Assembly (NCBI GenBank): GCA_003952965.2
Contig: CM025849.1
Location: 10,736,359 to 10,800,358, forward strand
Length of the DNA: 64,000 nucleotides
Reading direction: 5' to 3'
From: Morella rubra
Taxonomy: Eukaryota; Streptophyta; Magnoliopsida; Fagales; Myricaceae
Translations under genes and position numbers: made by a program
The notes under the pieces: model-generated
What the model saw: only the letters and a program-made list of their open reading frames with translations
Databases searched by the model: none
What the model was told of the DNA's origin: nothing
Part shown: positions 32,651 to 43,977 of the stretch, piece after piece
Layout of the letters: each line of letters starts with the position of its first letter
How positions within the stretch are numbered: the stretch's first letter is position 1

Positions 32651-33163
32651 GCATCTCGAATTCATTATTTATTTTTTCATTTAATGGATGGTTTCTGGAA
32701 ATACCTCTTGTGTGTGTGTGTGTATACTTACTGTAGTAAAATATCAAGTATCGAGTGAATGAGAAAGTTCAATGCAACTGTTTGGATTGTGGGCTCCGCT
32801 AGGTTAAATTACGCACTTGTCGTGTGTTTACCTCTCTCTTCTGTCCGATTCGTGATGATCTGGGATACATAACTTCTCTTTGAATATCAGGTTTCTTACT
32901 CTATAATAATTCATGAAATTTCTTTGTCTTGTTGGCTGCCCTAGGAGTGTGTGTACTCTATCTATTTTGGAGATGAAAGTTTGATTTCCTTAAGGATCGG
33001 AGGTTGGGATCTCTTGTATAATTTTGCCCACCTAATTTCTAATTCCATATTCTAATACAACATTTATAAAATCGAAAGACAAGTAAGCATTAATTGATCT
33101 CAAAAAGTACTTGAATGCTCAAAGACGTAGGCCACGATAGATTGAAATTAGTCTATGTTACCG
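32651..33163 (+). pseudogene. Fifth ZIP copy, relic: partial intron plus C-terminal codons
   Basis: 32651-32812 matches the ZIP intron (tctcgaattcatta..., ttgtgtgtgtg, aaatatcaagta, caactgtttggattgtg, ctccgctaggttaaa). The sequence then jumps to the last codons of exon 2 (cgtgatgatctgggataca) with the TAA at 32870-32872, followed by ZIP-like 3' flank. Exon 1 and nearly all of exon 2 are missing. It cannot encode a transporter. Confidence 0.75.
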
Positions 33164-33530
33164 CTCTTGTCGTGTGTTTACCTCTCTTTTCTATCCGATT
33201 CGTGATGATCTAGGATACATAACTTCTCTTTGAATATCAGGTTTCTTACTTTGTAATAATTCATGAAATTTCTTTGTCTTGTTGGCTGCCCTAGGAGTGT
33301 GCATACTCCATCTATTTTGGAGATGAAAGTTTGATTTCCTCAAGGATCGGAGGTCGGGATCTCCTGTATTATTTTGCACACTTAATTTCTAATTCCATAT
33401 TCTAATACAACATTTATAAAGTCGAAAGAAAAGTAAGCATTAATTGATCTAAAAAAGTACTTGAATGCTTAAAGACGTAGGCCACGATAGATTTAAATTA
33501 GTCTATGTTACCGTATTGAAAGCGTTGACC
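33164..33530 (+). repeat. Tandem copy (360 bp period) of the ZIP relic tail
   Basis: The 360 bp unit beginning near cttgtcgtgtgtttacctc at 32815 is repeated from 33175, including the ZIP C-terminal codons (here tgg reads tag) and the 3' flank up to gtctatgttaccg. Matching landmarks, such as the TAA at 32870 and 33230, are exactly 360 apart. Only scattered substitutions separate the copies. Confidence 0.8.
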
Positions 33531-33775
33531 GTATATATAGGGTTAGGACAAGAGATCATTTGCATTAAAAATCCCAGCCCAAGTCAATTGGGATGATAAG
33601 GAATTGATGGAATCTCCATTGTGAAGACCAAGCTTAATTTGCTCGAGAGCTTCAAGCTAGCCCACCACAACGATTGTGATGCTCAACTTATCTTTTACCT
33701 TCTGTTTGGTTGTGTTGATGAATGAATTATTATTACTTACTCAAAAAAATAAAAATGACAATAACGGAGGAACAT

Positions 33776-36700
33776 TGTCACGCGTCAAACTTCCAAGACT
33801 AGAGGGTGACTTACTAACTATAAACAAATAGACTTTTGTTTTTAAAAACTTATCTAAAAAAATGCGGAATAAACTTTATTTAAAAACTTCAATAAATCTC
33901 TCTTAATAAAACTTAAAAACTCTTTCAGAACACAAAGACAAATCTAAACATGATTAGACTCATACTAAAGTCAAACATCTATTATAATAATTTCTCAGCT
34001 ACTCGCCCACGTACCATCTAATCTTGACTATCGACACGCTCCTGATCAACATCTGAATATAAAGAAAACAATAGCGGGTGAGTTCGACAACTCAGCAAGC
34101 AAAATCATTATGATAGTGTGTATCTCATGAGCCACAATATAACAGTAAGATATATAATATTTAAAATCTTTCTAAACTGTTGAAAACTGTTTTTTTTGCA
34201 ATTTCAATAAAACATCTTTATCAATAAAACAATTTTATCTATATAACATAATACTGTAGAAAATTTTATCTATATAACATAATGTTGGCTTTTAGTCACA
34301 ATCAATGTTTTGATGATAACAATAGAAATAATTGAGATGTGAAGCAAAGCGGATCCAAAATGAGCACGAAGCGATCAAGCAACATCCCCTTCAATGGAAG
34401 TGCTCTTAAAGTGAAGACTCAAGATGCTAGGGTAATCTTTGTAACTCTAAGACTTCATCTTTAACAAGGATTTGAACCACACACTTGCATATTTCTTCAA
34501 AAATTTCCATGAACTGTTTTACCTCTTGTTTTGAAGATTTAAAAATGTTTTAAATGGCTTTAAAATATCTCAATTAAACTCTAAACCTTTTTATATACTT
34601 ATGGAAAGTTAGTCTTTAAAATTAGGTATTTTAAGTTGGTCAAAATTGTGTTTTCAAAACAACCGATCATGTGCTTAAGTTGAGGAGGTCGACCGCTCAT
34701 GTAGCAGTCCGGTCGGTTCTTTGGAGCTTGGTAGTTAGTTATTTGACAAGTTAAAAAGAGTCGTTCTGACCTCTGACATTATGATCGTTGGGTAACGTAA
34801 ACCTGCAGCGGTCGACTCGGGTTATGTAGCGGATCGACGGTTCATCGTGAGTTTTTAACAGCTTGACTCCCAACGGCTATTAACGGCTATATTTTCTTAT
34901 GAGGCCTATATAAAGCCATTCCTATGCCTTTTAAAAGTTGCTGAACAACCAAAAATCATTTTACTAAAGCTAAAAGTGATCTAAAACCTTTCAATCCTTG
35001 TTCAATCATTCACACATAATCAACACTTTCACATCCTTGTCCTTGTTATTGTGTGACGCCTAAGAGATAGAAATTTCTCATTGTAACATTTACTCCATCA
35101 AGGGAGTTTTAGTGAGCATTTTCGTTTATCCCTATACACTATTAAAAGAGTGATTATCTTGTTTCCTTTTGGTGAGGGTTGTTCATAAAAAGGAGTTTGG
35201 AGAGGTTGTTCTCAAACTCGTTCTTGAGGCTTGAAGAGGCGTTTCTTAAGCTCAAGTGTAAGGAAAGCTCTCCCTTGGTTGAAGGGAGCATAGTGAAAAA
35301 ACCTAAGGCTCGGTAAAGGAGCTTTGAGGGTGGATGTAGGGGTTTGCCGAACCAACCTAAAAATCTTGTGTTTGCTTCTCTTCCTTTTCTCATTACATTG
35401 TGCTATTAGTTTCTTGTTCTAAGTTATATTTCTCTATTTGAGTTACAATATATATTCTTGTGTTCAATTTTTATTGCAATCGCTTCTCTTTGTGAGACTT
35501 GTAGCTAGCAACATTTTCTAAAGGGTGAGTTTTGAAACTCAATTCATCCCCCTCTTGGGTTGCCTTAATCCTATATTTACACATAATACTAAATACTATA
35601 GAAATAAGAAAATTAAAACAGTTTTTATCTATATAAGCACTACTATAAAATCAAAATAATCTATATAACGTATACTATAGAAACCTTTCAATAATTGTGG
35701 GTCACGTTTACCCCGGTGATAGGGTTGTGCAGTTGCTACCTAGTTTGGGGATCAGACAAACTAAGCTAATATACTATGGGTAGAATCCTTCCTAGCTAAG
35801 TTTGGCCATGTCCAAGTACGCACTCGGTAAGAATCTATAAAATAAACCACTCCGTTTCCAGAATGGTGCACTCAATAGATTGCAAATTGGTACCAATGGC
35901 TGTCTCTGTAACTCTCAAGGTTTGAAAATACATAACATATCATAAAATAAACATTGCTTTGCTTTGCTTTCTTTCTTCTTTTAATGAAATATCATGCACA
36001 AATCTTGAATAACAATAAATATCAAAAACTTTGATTTAAATATTGAAAACATCATGAAATATCGTGCACAATGAATAACAATAAATATAAACTTTGATTT
36101 AAAATTGAAAACATCATGAAATTCATTATCATATACATTTCTTCTTGCTATAATCTTTGACAATTTTATCAAATAGTAATGCATATAAAACTCTTAGGGT
36201 TTTCAATAAAACATGCAATTCTCAAATATCACCTTGGTCTTTTTAGAAAAATCTAGCATAATAATCCGTTTATCTTAGATCTTCAAGCAAATAAGCCTCT
36301 GACTTATCACCCATCAATACAAATTTAATGGATTATAATACGCTCAAACGGAAACACAAATAAAACTATAAATTTGCCCAACAGAATTAAATCCGAAATT
36401 CACTGGTCAGATTCTAAAATATAACTTACCTATCTCGGGTTTTCGTAAAATCCCTAAATTAAAATATGTGCTTCTCTAAGATGTTAAATATACACCTGTA
36501 AAATTTCATATCCAGATTCCTTGTACAACTCAGTCAACCAAATTGACATTCACCTCTGCTCACTGAGTCAAAACTATATCCTGAATAATTAAGTACTTAT
36601 CAATTCCAAGATTCATAAAATATCTATTTATATCCAAAAATCCCGAAATTTATACCACATATTCATATATGTGTTGTAAAGATACCTATAAAATTTCCTG

Positions 36701-37380
36701 CCGAAATTCGAAGCCTAGATATGTCATCCAGTTCAAAACTCCAATATATATCATAGGATCTTTCTCAGCAATTCCGATTTCTCTAAGCCTAATTTCCAAA
36801 TTTTCAAAATCATACCAATACATCTCCAAAATTACAAAACTTTAATCCAATCCTCCTGCAGATGTCTAGTATGAAATATCTAAAAATCATAGTTTTTGGA
36901 TCTCTAAGGTCGGCTCTAAAAATATAATTAGATCTACTTCTCAAATCAAGAATCCTGAATCTTGAAACAATCTTGAACCCAAAATTCATTACTCCAAGAA
37001 ACCCATTAAAAATATTTCGAAATCTTGAAATAATTAGGGCTAGATCTATAGTTTGATCTCTCATAAAAAGAATACAAATAAGATATCAAGAAATTAAAAT
37101 ACCTGAATTTACTTCAAGAAAATTCGTCTAGATTGTTGAAAGCAAGAAAACCATTCTTTTTCCTCTTGTTGGCTTAAAAGTGAGGTGTGCCAAAAAATTA
37201 AAATCAATATGTCACATTACTCCCTTTAAACTCTAAAACTTTTAATTTTAAATAATCATAAAATCTTTAAAATTTTAAAAAATTTGAATAGGTAAAGATA
37301 AAAATTCAACTATTTTAAATGACATTTCAAATATCAAATAAAAAATTCAAATAATTTTAAAATAGATATCGGGTCATACA
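33776..37380 (+). mobile_element. Solo LTR, probably gypsy type, interrupted by a nested copia LTR
   Basis: Starts TGTCACGCGTC and ends GGGTCATACA. The 5 bp target duplication aacat flanks it at 33771-33775 and 37381-37385. Without the nested copia LTR at 34283-35581 it is about 2.3 kb, with no internal coding region, as expected of a solo LTR left by recombination. The gypsy assignment rests on LTR length and terminal words only. It predates the nested insertion. Confidence 0.7.
34283..35581 (+). mobile_element. Solo copia LTR nested in a gypsy-like LTR
   Basis: Starts TGTTGGCTTTTAGTC and ends ctatatttACA. The target duplication cataa flanks it at 34278-34282 and 35582-35586. Length 1,299 bp, with a likely promoter TATA at about 34906 (cctatataaag). 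Same broad family as fragments A and B but on the opposite strand. No internal region remains. Confidence 0.8.
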
Positions 37381-37433
37381 AACATGATGGAGCATAGCCA
37401 AAGCTTGTATACGGACTATACAACACTGTTTCT

Positions 37434-39186
37434 CACTACAAGATATTTGACCTTTATCTACGAATTTATCAGCAACGAAATTAATTTCGTAGTTAAAACT
37501 ATGCTTTTGCAACATAAATATTGTTTCGTCGCTATAGACTTAATTAGCAACAACTTTATCAACGACTACTCAATTTTTCGCTAAATGACAATTTTAGCGA
37601 CGACTTTATCAGCGACTATTCAATTTTGTCGCTAAAAATACTTCTTTTGCGACAAATATATTATTCGTCGCTTAAAAGGTAAAACAAATAGTTTTTACCA
37701 ATGAAATTATACATTCGTCGTGCCAAAAGTGTTATCGTGACAAAACAATTGTGTCGCTAAAAATAGGTCTCGACAGGCTGGCTGGAATTTCCAGCCGAGT
37801 GTGCGGGCTTGTGTGCGGGACGTGAGAGACAGGGGCTGAAATTTCCAGCGCCGCGAGGGCGGGGGCGCTGGAATTTCGCGCCCCACGCGCTATATCTCTA
37901 AGTCACGCGGGCTGTGTGCGACTTAGAGATATAAATTTCACCTTGAATGATTATATTAATTAAATATATTATTTATAGTTATTATTATATTTAAAAAAAT
38001 TAAAACATATAATTCAAAAAATATGTAGAAAATGGTTTCATAAATATAAAAATTATAAAATAGATAAAATATCAACTAATTTTCTACTTTATCTATTTTT
38101 ATAATATAGAAAATGGTTTCATAAATATTATCCATTTTTATAATTTTTCTATTTATGAAACTATTTTCTACTTATTTTTTGAATTATATATTTTCTGATT
38201 TTTTAAATTATTTTTTGAATATCGTAATAACTATAAATTAAAAGATAGGATAGAAAGGTATCTCCGTTGGTTTGTGGAGTAAATTAGTAATTGATGTTTC
38301 TTACTCATACGTTATTACCTATATACCCTTAACTAGATGGTTATTTTTTAGAACAGACAAGGACATGATTGTCTTTCAATCACTGTTGCCCTAACACACG
38401 ATCTTTTTGCGATGGAGAAGGGGGCAGTATTCTCACAGTGTTTTGGATCCTACGCTTTTCTCGGTCAAGATCTCTTTTTTATTTCACTTTGAACTTGTAC
38501 TGAGTTTTTGATTGCTAGGTATTGTTGAGAGATAGTATTGTTTTGATTTGTGAAAAATGTGAATATTGATTTGTCGTCATTGATTTGTTGTTTTGTACCA
38601 ATCGGATTGTTAGGCTTGCATGTTGTAATCAATCTGAATGTATATCTTCCCTGCAGCTAAATTACAATTTCTATTTCTTCCTTCTCATTTCCCCCTTTCA
38701 AGATTTATGTTTGAATTAATCTATTGAATGGGTAAAGTGACAAATGGGAAGTTGTAGAAATTTCGAAGTTCCAATGACAGTCGCAAAACAACACCTTCCA
38801 CAAAATTATATGGTCGAAAATAAGCACTCGCAAGACCAGATTTTCGTTGCTGACAAGCATTTTTGTGACCCCTGTTTTTCGTTGCTAAACAAGCATTTTT
38901 GCAACATCTGATTTTCGTTGCTGAATGAGCATTTTTGCGACGGTCATAGCAACAGGGGTAACCACACTAGCGACCTTGAGGAAGCCCTCTTGCAACGCCA
39001 TCTTAAGTCGCAATTTGTTCTGCAGTAACAACAGAGAGAAAAAAATTGTCGCCGGATGTCTATAGTGACGCGGTAAAAGCGACGAGGTGCAACGTTTTTA
39101 TTTTGTCTAATTTTTTCTGTAACGACGTTTTTTGGGGGTTGCAGCGACGTGTTGTCCTGCTGCTATAGCCCGAATTTGTTGTAGTG
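37434..39186. mobile_element. Non-autonomous CACTA (En/Spm) element
   Basis: Starts CACTACAAGATA; the right end reads ...TTGTTGTAGTG. The 3 bp duplication tct flanks both sides (37431-37433 and 39187-39189). Subterminal regions hold many copies of gcgacga / tcgtcgct / cgttgct words in both orientations, the transposase-binding arrays typical of CACTA. The 1,753 bp interior has a GC-rich patch (37770-37920) and a long AT-rich palindrome but no transposase. Confidence 0.87.
37975..38245. repeat. Large imperfect palindrome inside the CACTA element
   Basis: The left arm (about 37975-38060: ttatagttatta..., cataaatataaaaattat) is the reverse complement, with few changes, of the right arm (about 38125-38245). 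Arms are roughly 85-110 bases. Upstream, tatatctctaagtc and gacttagagatata (37890-37934) form a second perfect 14 bp inverted pair. Such arms can fold into long hairpins as RNA. Confidence 0.75.
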
Positions 39187-39189
39187 TCT

Positions 39190-39805
39190 TCTAACAGAAA
39201 TTTTTCTTAGAGCTTGACGTGGTCCTATGATCATATGCTGGAGACCATGGCAGCTCAATGAACAGTCAGCTGAGTAAGAAGATCTTTTAATTTCATATCA
39301 GCTAGTCTTCGGTTTCGATAATAATACTTCTAGAATCTATAGCTTCAGTACTGAAGTAGCTCTTTTTACGATGGTTAGATTCAAGTCTCGACGTTGCCGA
39401 TGATAATGGTTGTCACGAAAGGGTGATAGATTCTTTTGGAAAAATAGAATAAACACAACATGGCCGCGTACAAGGGCACGCCACTGTTGTTTAAGGAGGC
39501 TTTTTTGTCTTTTTGTATAGCTGTTACAGGAGGCACGTACACACGCACTACCTCAGGATCGGAGCATTTCTGCGCTCTACCTCAGGGCTCAGGCCATTGT
39601 CGCTGTACATAAGACACAGAATTTGTTTTAACTATTACACACGCACTACCTCAGGTCGAGATTGGGTTCGACGGCAATGGCTCAGTATTTGTTTTCTTGA
39701 TAGATTCATGTGTGAAATATTTGTGTTGGACTAAGTTATCCATTCTACTTAGATAGCAAACAAGAGATTAATCAGTACGTCAGGCCACGAAGCAACGGTT
39801 GACTA

Positions 39806-39845
<40 letters not shown>

Positions 39846-39998
39846 CTACTAGTGCGATTTATATGGATAAGAAATACTGAAAGATATAATATTGTCATAT
39901 ATTCTTAATATAATCCAAATTATAAACAGAAAGTACACCCTAGAAAATGATGGGAAAGTAGGTTTTCTAAAGTCATGTGGACAAGTTGGTCAGAGGTA
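39190..39998. other. Intergenic DNA
   Basis: No gene recognised. A (TA)n run of about 32 bases lies at 39808-39839. The open frame at 39513-39734 shows no family features. Confidence 0.5.
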
Positions 39999-40985
39999 CA
40001 CTGCAACAAAACTGATTTTTTGGGACCGAAAATCCGTCCTTGTATCCCGTCACAAATTTTTTTTTGGGACGGATTAGGCCCCTAGCTATCCCTTAAAATC
40101 TTTTTTTGGGACGGATTATCCATACCATTTGAACACAATATCCAACGTTGACCGTTCGAACCGTCCATGAATTATCGTTCGAACACTACATTCAACAACT
40201 TCAAACAGAGTCTTTTTCGTCCCAAAAAATTGATCGAAAGTCCATGAAATACCATTTGAACGCTATGTAAAACGACTTTAAACGGAAACAATATTTTGGC
40301 ACAGAGTCTTTTTTCGTCTCAAAAAATTGTTCGTACGTCCGTAAATTACCGTTCTAACGCTACATTCAATAATTACAAGTGAAAATAATTTTTTTTGAAA
40401 TAATTATTCAAATGGTAAATGTTATATATTCTAATGGGGAATCGTTCAAACACTATATATCTTCTTCTTTTTCTGGTTCTTCTTCTCCTTCTCCTCTTCT
40501 TCCGTCTTTTTCTTCTTCTTTTCTCTAACAGAAAAAATGGAGAATTTTAATACTTATTTTTTATTTTCATTCAAATTCTCTTTTTATTGTAATTCCGTTC
40601 TAACAGTTAGTTATAAGCGTTCGAAAAGTAAAGCCAGGACAGATACAACCATCCAAAAGGTGTTTTTTTTTCTTTTTTTTCTTTTTTCGCAACAGATGTT
40701 GCATCACGAAAAATATATTAATTTTTGGGACAGATTTATTTTTCGTCCCAAATGATTAGCTAGTCACATCTTTTGGGACGGCTAGCAAAATTCGTCTTGA
40801 AATAGTACTTTTTTAAACAGATTTTTTTGGCATCCCAAAAAGTCAAACGATTAGATGTGTGTTCGAAAGGCTTTTTGGGGACCGACAAATTTGTTTTTAA
40901 AAAACCTCCTTTTTGAGATGCCACAGTTTTGTCGCAAATAATGAGCTTTTTTTTTGGGACGGCACTTTTTCGTCCCAAATAGTAA
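39999..40985. mobile_element. CACTA-like element, right end not found
   Basis: Starts CACTGCAACAAAACTG and carries repeated tttgggacgg / cgtcccaaa words near 40050, 40110, 40760, 40960 and 40975, a CACTA-style subterminal array. The matching right terminus (…GCAGTG with its 3 bp duplication) is not present near 40985, so the element is probably truncated. A (TTC)-rich stretch lies at 40460-40530. Confidence 0.55.
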
Positions 40986-42560
40986 GCCAAGAGTAGCATG
41001 TCGAAGCCTATTTTTCATTTGCCTTTGGGCTTGGGGTTCGGGTACAAATGTACCCATATGTTGTTACTAGGGATAAAAAACGTGGGAATGTGCAATTGGA
41101 AATCAGACGGGATGTGTTGATCCCCTTATTAGCTGATTCCCAAACTAAAAAAATCTGTTCCAAAAGTATTTGATAATTATAAATGATGCGTATAGCGAGA
41201 GACTGGTATCCGCATTTTGCTGCGGCATAAAGTCCTCTTGTGTTTTCAAGTTGGGCCGAATTCGTTTGAGCTGTTGCACATGCTGCCTCAGATTGTCCCT
41301 CGGTATCCAAAAGAATAAATGATTGGGCCTAATGACTTTCTGCTTAAACACCAAAACATTTTCTTTTCCTGTTATCGAACATCCTTTTGTCATCAGATAG
41401 TTTTTCCTTTCGTGTGGGTTCAGATAATTAATCACAGGCTTTTAGTTTTCTGGCTAATATTAGTCTACCAAGATTTATCATGTAATTATTAGTAAGTCTT
41501 GGGAGCTAATGGTACCAAAAATTCGGCCAACCTAAAAGACCACAAGCTGCAATCAAACTCCTTTCGAAGATACAAGGCCTGCAAGATAAGGAGAGGCGCA
41601 AACGGATCTTCTCCGTAGGGTATGCTTGTCAGGGAGGGAATATGTGAAGAGAATATTGAAGAGCCAGTTAGTAACGTGTCTTGGAAATGTTCGAGGGATG
41701 GGTTTTACACCTTGGTCGTCCTGTACTTCGTCAAAAGGGAGTAGATGGAGGAAATGACAGTTTGCCTCTCTTCATAGGCCTCCTTTTTGGCCATTTGTCA
41801 ACAGGTGGAATGGCGCTCTGGGACGGAGTGGGCAGGGATATGACTGCTGTCTGCGGCGCCTTCTCGCGTTCATCACAAGGTAACCCTTTTGCCTTTGGTT
41901 TCTTGGAGTTTGCTACTCGTGGGAGAAGACGTCTACCTTTTCTTTGCTTCGTGATTTTACACAGGTGATTGGACTTGCCGTAAAAGGCCCTTTCTGCATA
42001 AGGGAGGCTTCTTTTCGATAGGTGAGGCTTTGCGATAGTTGCAGACGAATTAGTCTTGCAGGCCCGTATCACTATCACAAGGCTTTTCTGGGCTTGGACC
42101 ACTTTGGAATGGGATAGGCTTACAGGCTTTTTCATTCCCAGGACCAGGTCACTTCTTTTGGACCGAACTCGGCCAAATGGGCCGAGAAATATTCAAGCCA
42201 TCAGCAGCCATTAACAATATATCATTTAGGTCTTAATCAATCTGGATTACTTACTTGCAGTTATTGTATTGCCTATATAAGTCTCCAAACTCGACACTCA
42301 ATTGGGTAAGAGTACAAAATAGAAAAGACTGATTAATTAAATTCAAGGTAATCTATATATCATCTAATTATGTAGAGGGCGAAAATATATTTATTGCATT
42401 GAATGTTATTTTATTTCAACTAAGACAGTAGAGATTATTAAAGTAAGATTATTATAATAAGTAGCTATGTGTTAGAAGCAAGCTGTCACTGCCACTCTAA
42501 TTAATTGAAATTTTCCAAGTAAATAATATATAAGTTTCATCGGCTAGAGCGTAGAATAAC
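40986..42560. other. Intergenic DNA, no gene recognised
   Basis: Bases 41500-42290 have higher GC and could belong to a repeat, with a TATA-like word (cctatataag) near 42272. The minus-strand frame at 41731-42135 is basic and low in complexity and matches nothing known to me. From about 42440 the sequence is the ZIP copy 4 promoter. Confidence 0.4.
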
Positions 42561-42572
42561 GCTAACAACTGT

Positions 42573-42618
42573 GTAGTACAACTGCTACCAAATTGCGGCA
42601 AAGTCAAAATTGTACTAC
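42573..42618. promoter_or_regulatory. Putative copper-response block of ZIP copy 4 (inverted GTACTAC pair)
   Basis: GTAGTAC at 42573-42579 and GTACTAC at 42612-42618, 39 bases apart, around gcggcaaagtcaaaattg. The flanking word aacgctaacaa is also shared with copies 2 and 3. Copy 4 is clearly diverged elsewhere in its promoter, so retention of this block points to constraint. It sits only 63 bases before the ATG, and I see no good TATA box. Confidence 0.5.
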
Positions 42619-42680
42619 GTCTAAGTTGTAGTATTAATAGCATTGATATTTTCCTCTACCTAACGAAACTCCATTCCTCC

Positions 42681-43977
42681 ATGGCTTCCATCTTTTCCAG
42701 CAAAACACAAAAGTCAACCTCTTTGTTTCTCTCTGTCCTACTCCTGTCCCTGCAGATCGTTGTTCAGGGAGAGAACGACGCTGGCGACAAAAATGTAGAT
42801 CTGCACTCGAAGCACTTAATCCTGGTGAAAGTATGGTGTTTGATAATTCTTCTAGTGAGCACTTTTGCAGCTGGAGTCTCTCCCTACTTCTACCGATGGA
42901 ACGAGAACTTTCTTCTCTTGGGCACGCAATTCGCCGGCGGGGTTTTCTTGGGAACCTCTCTGATGCATTTCTTAAGCGACTCAAACGGGACATTCGAGAC
43001 CCTCACGACCAAAACATACCCTTTTGCATTTATGCTAGCGTCGTCAGGTTATCTTCTGACCATGATTACGGATTGCATAGTGGCCTATGTTACAAAGGCT
43101 AGCAGCAAAGAAGCTCGAGTTCAGGTCCAGGCAGTGGAAGAAGGAAGGACACCCGAGGAACTTTCTAAACATCATGAGCATATGGATCTCAACCCAGAGT
43201 TCTGGAGGAAAACGAATGTGGGAGACACCATACTTCTCATCCTTGCCCTTTGCTTTCATTCAGTATTCGAGGGTATTGCTGTGGGAGTTGCAGGTAAGTG
43301 GTACATTCAATAATTGTGCGGAGTTTTCGCAACCGAATTGTTTGTGTTTGTTTGACATACATGATGTCCGTATGATGCTCTTTTCTCTGTCCTGCGAACT
43401 GCTCATCTTGAATTAATTACTTTGTTGTCTAGTTGTTTCTTTCTGTAGGGTGAAATTGTTGGTTGGTTCACGTCTTGTAAAATATACACTGGCAAGTGTC
43501 AAGTAAATGAGCAAGTTAGATGCAAGTGTTAATTAGGTAAATTAGTTACCTTAACTCTACATCTCTCTCCCAAATAAATTTTCAGCTACTGAGGGTGATG
43601 CATGGAAGAACCTGTGGACAATATGCTTGCACAAACTCTTTGCAGCCGTTGGAATGGGAATAGCACTGCTCAGGATGCTACCAAAAAGGCCCTTTCTAAC
43701 AACTGCGGTTTATTCCTTTGCCTTTGCTATCTCTAGCCCCATAGGAGTAGGGATAGGCATTGCCATTGATGCCACGACTCAAGGACCAGTAGCTGATTGG
43801 ATCTATGCTATTCAATGGGCATTGCTTGTGGGTTTTCATCTATGTGGCCATCAACCATCTTATAGCCAAAGGCTTCAAACCGCAATCTGAGTGCTATTTC
43901 GACACTCCGTTCTTCAAATTTCTGGCTGTTCTTCTGGAGTGGGTGTCATAGCTGTCGTGATGATCTGGGATACATAA
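42681..43977 (+). pseudogene. ZIP2-like transporter, copy 4, with three single-base deletions near its 3' end
   Basis: Exon 1 is 42681-43293 and exon 2 starts at 43586 after a 292 bp phase-1 intron. The protein is diverged from copies 1-3 but keeps the signal peptide, H193 and H220. Uniquely in the array it has a His-rich loop motif, H164 H165 E H167 (HHEH), between spans 3 and 4. Relative to copies 1 and 3, single bases are missing near 43812 (ATCTC to ATTC), near 43831 (four G to three) and near 43930. The first two shift the frame, which stops at 43888-43890 after 305 aa, losing spans 7 and 8. The ancestral stop is at about 43975-43977. Three losses within 120 bases in otherwise well-kept sequence could be decay or consensus error; an N gap and poorly polished satellite follow 2 kb away. 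Confidence 0.72.

Noticed and set aside
41731-42135. Minus-strand 134-codon frame as a gene
   Set aside because: Low-complexity basic sequence, no domain, no splice or promoter context, and an overlapping plus-strand frame equally open.
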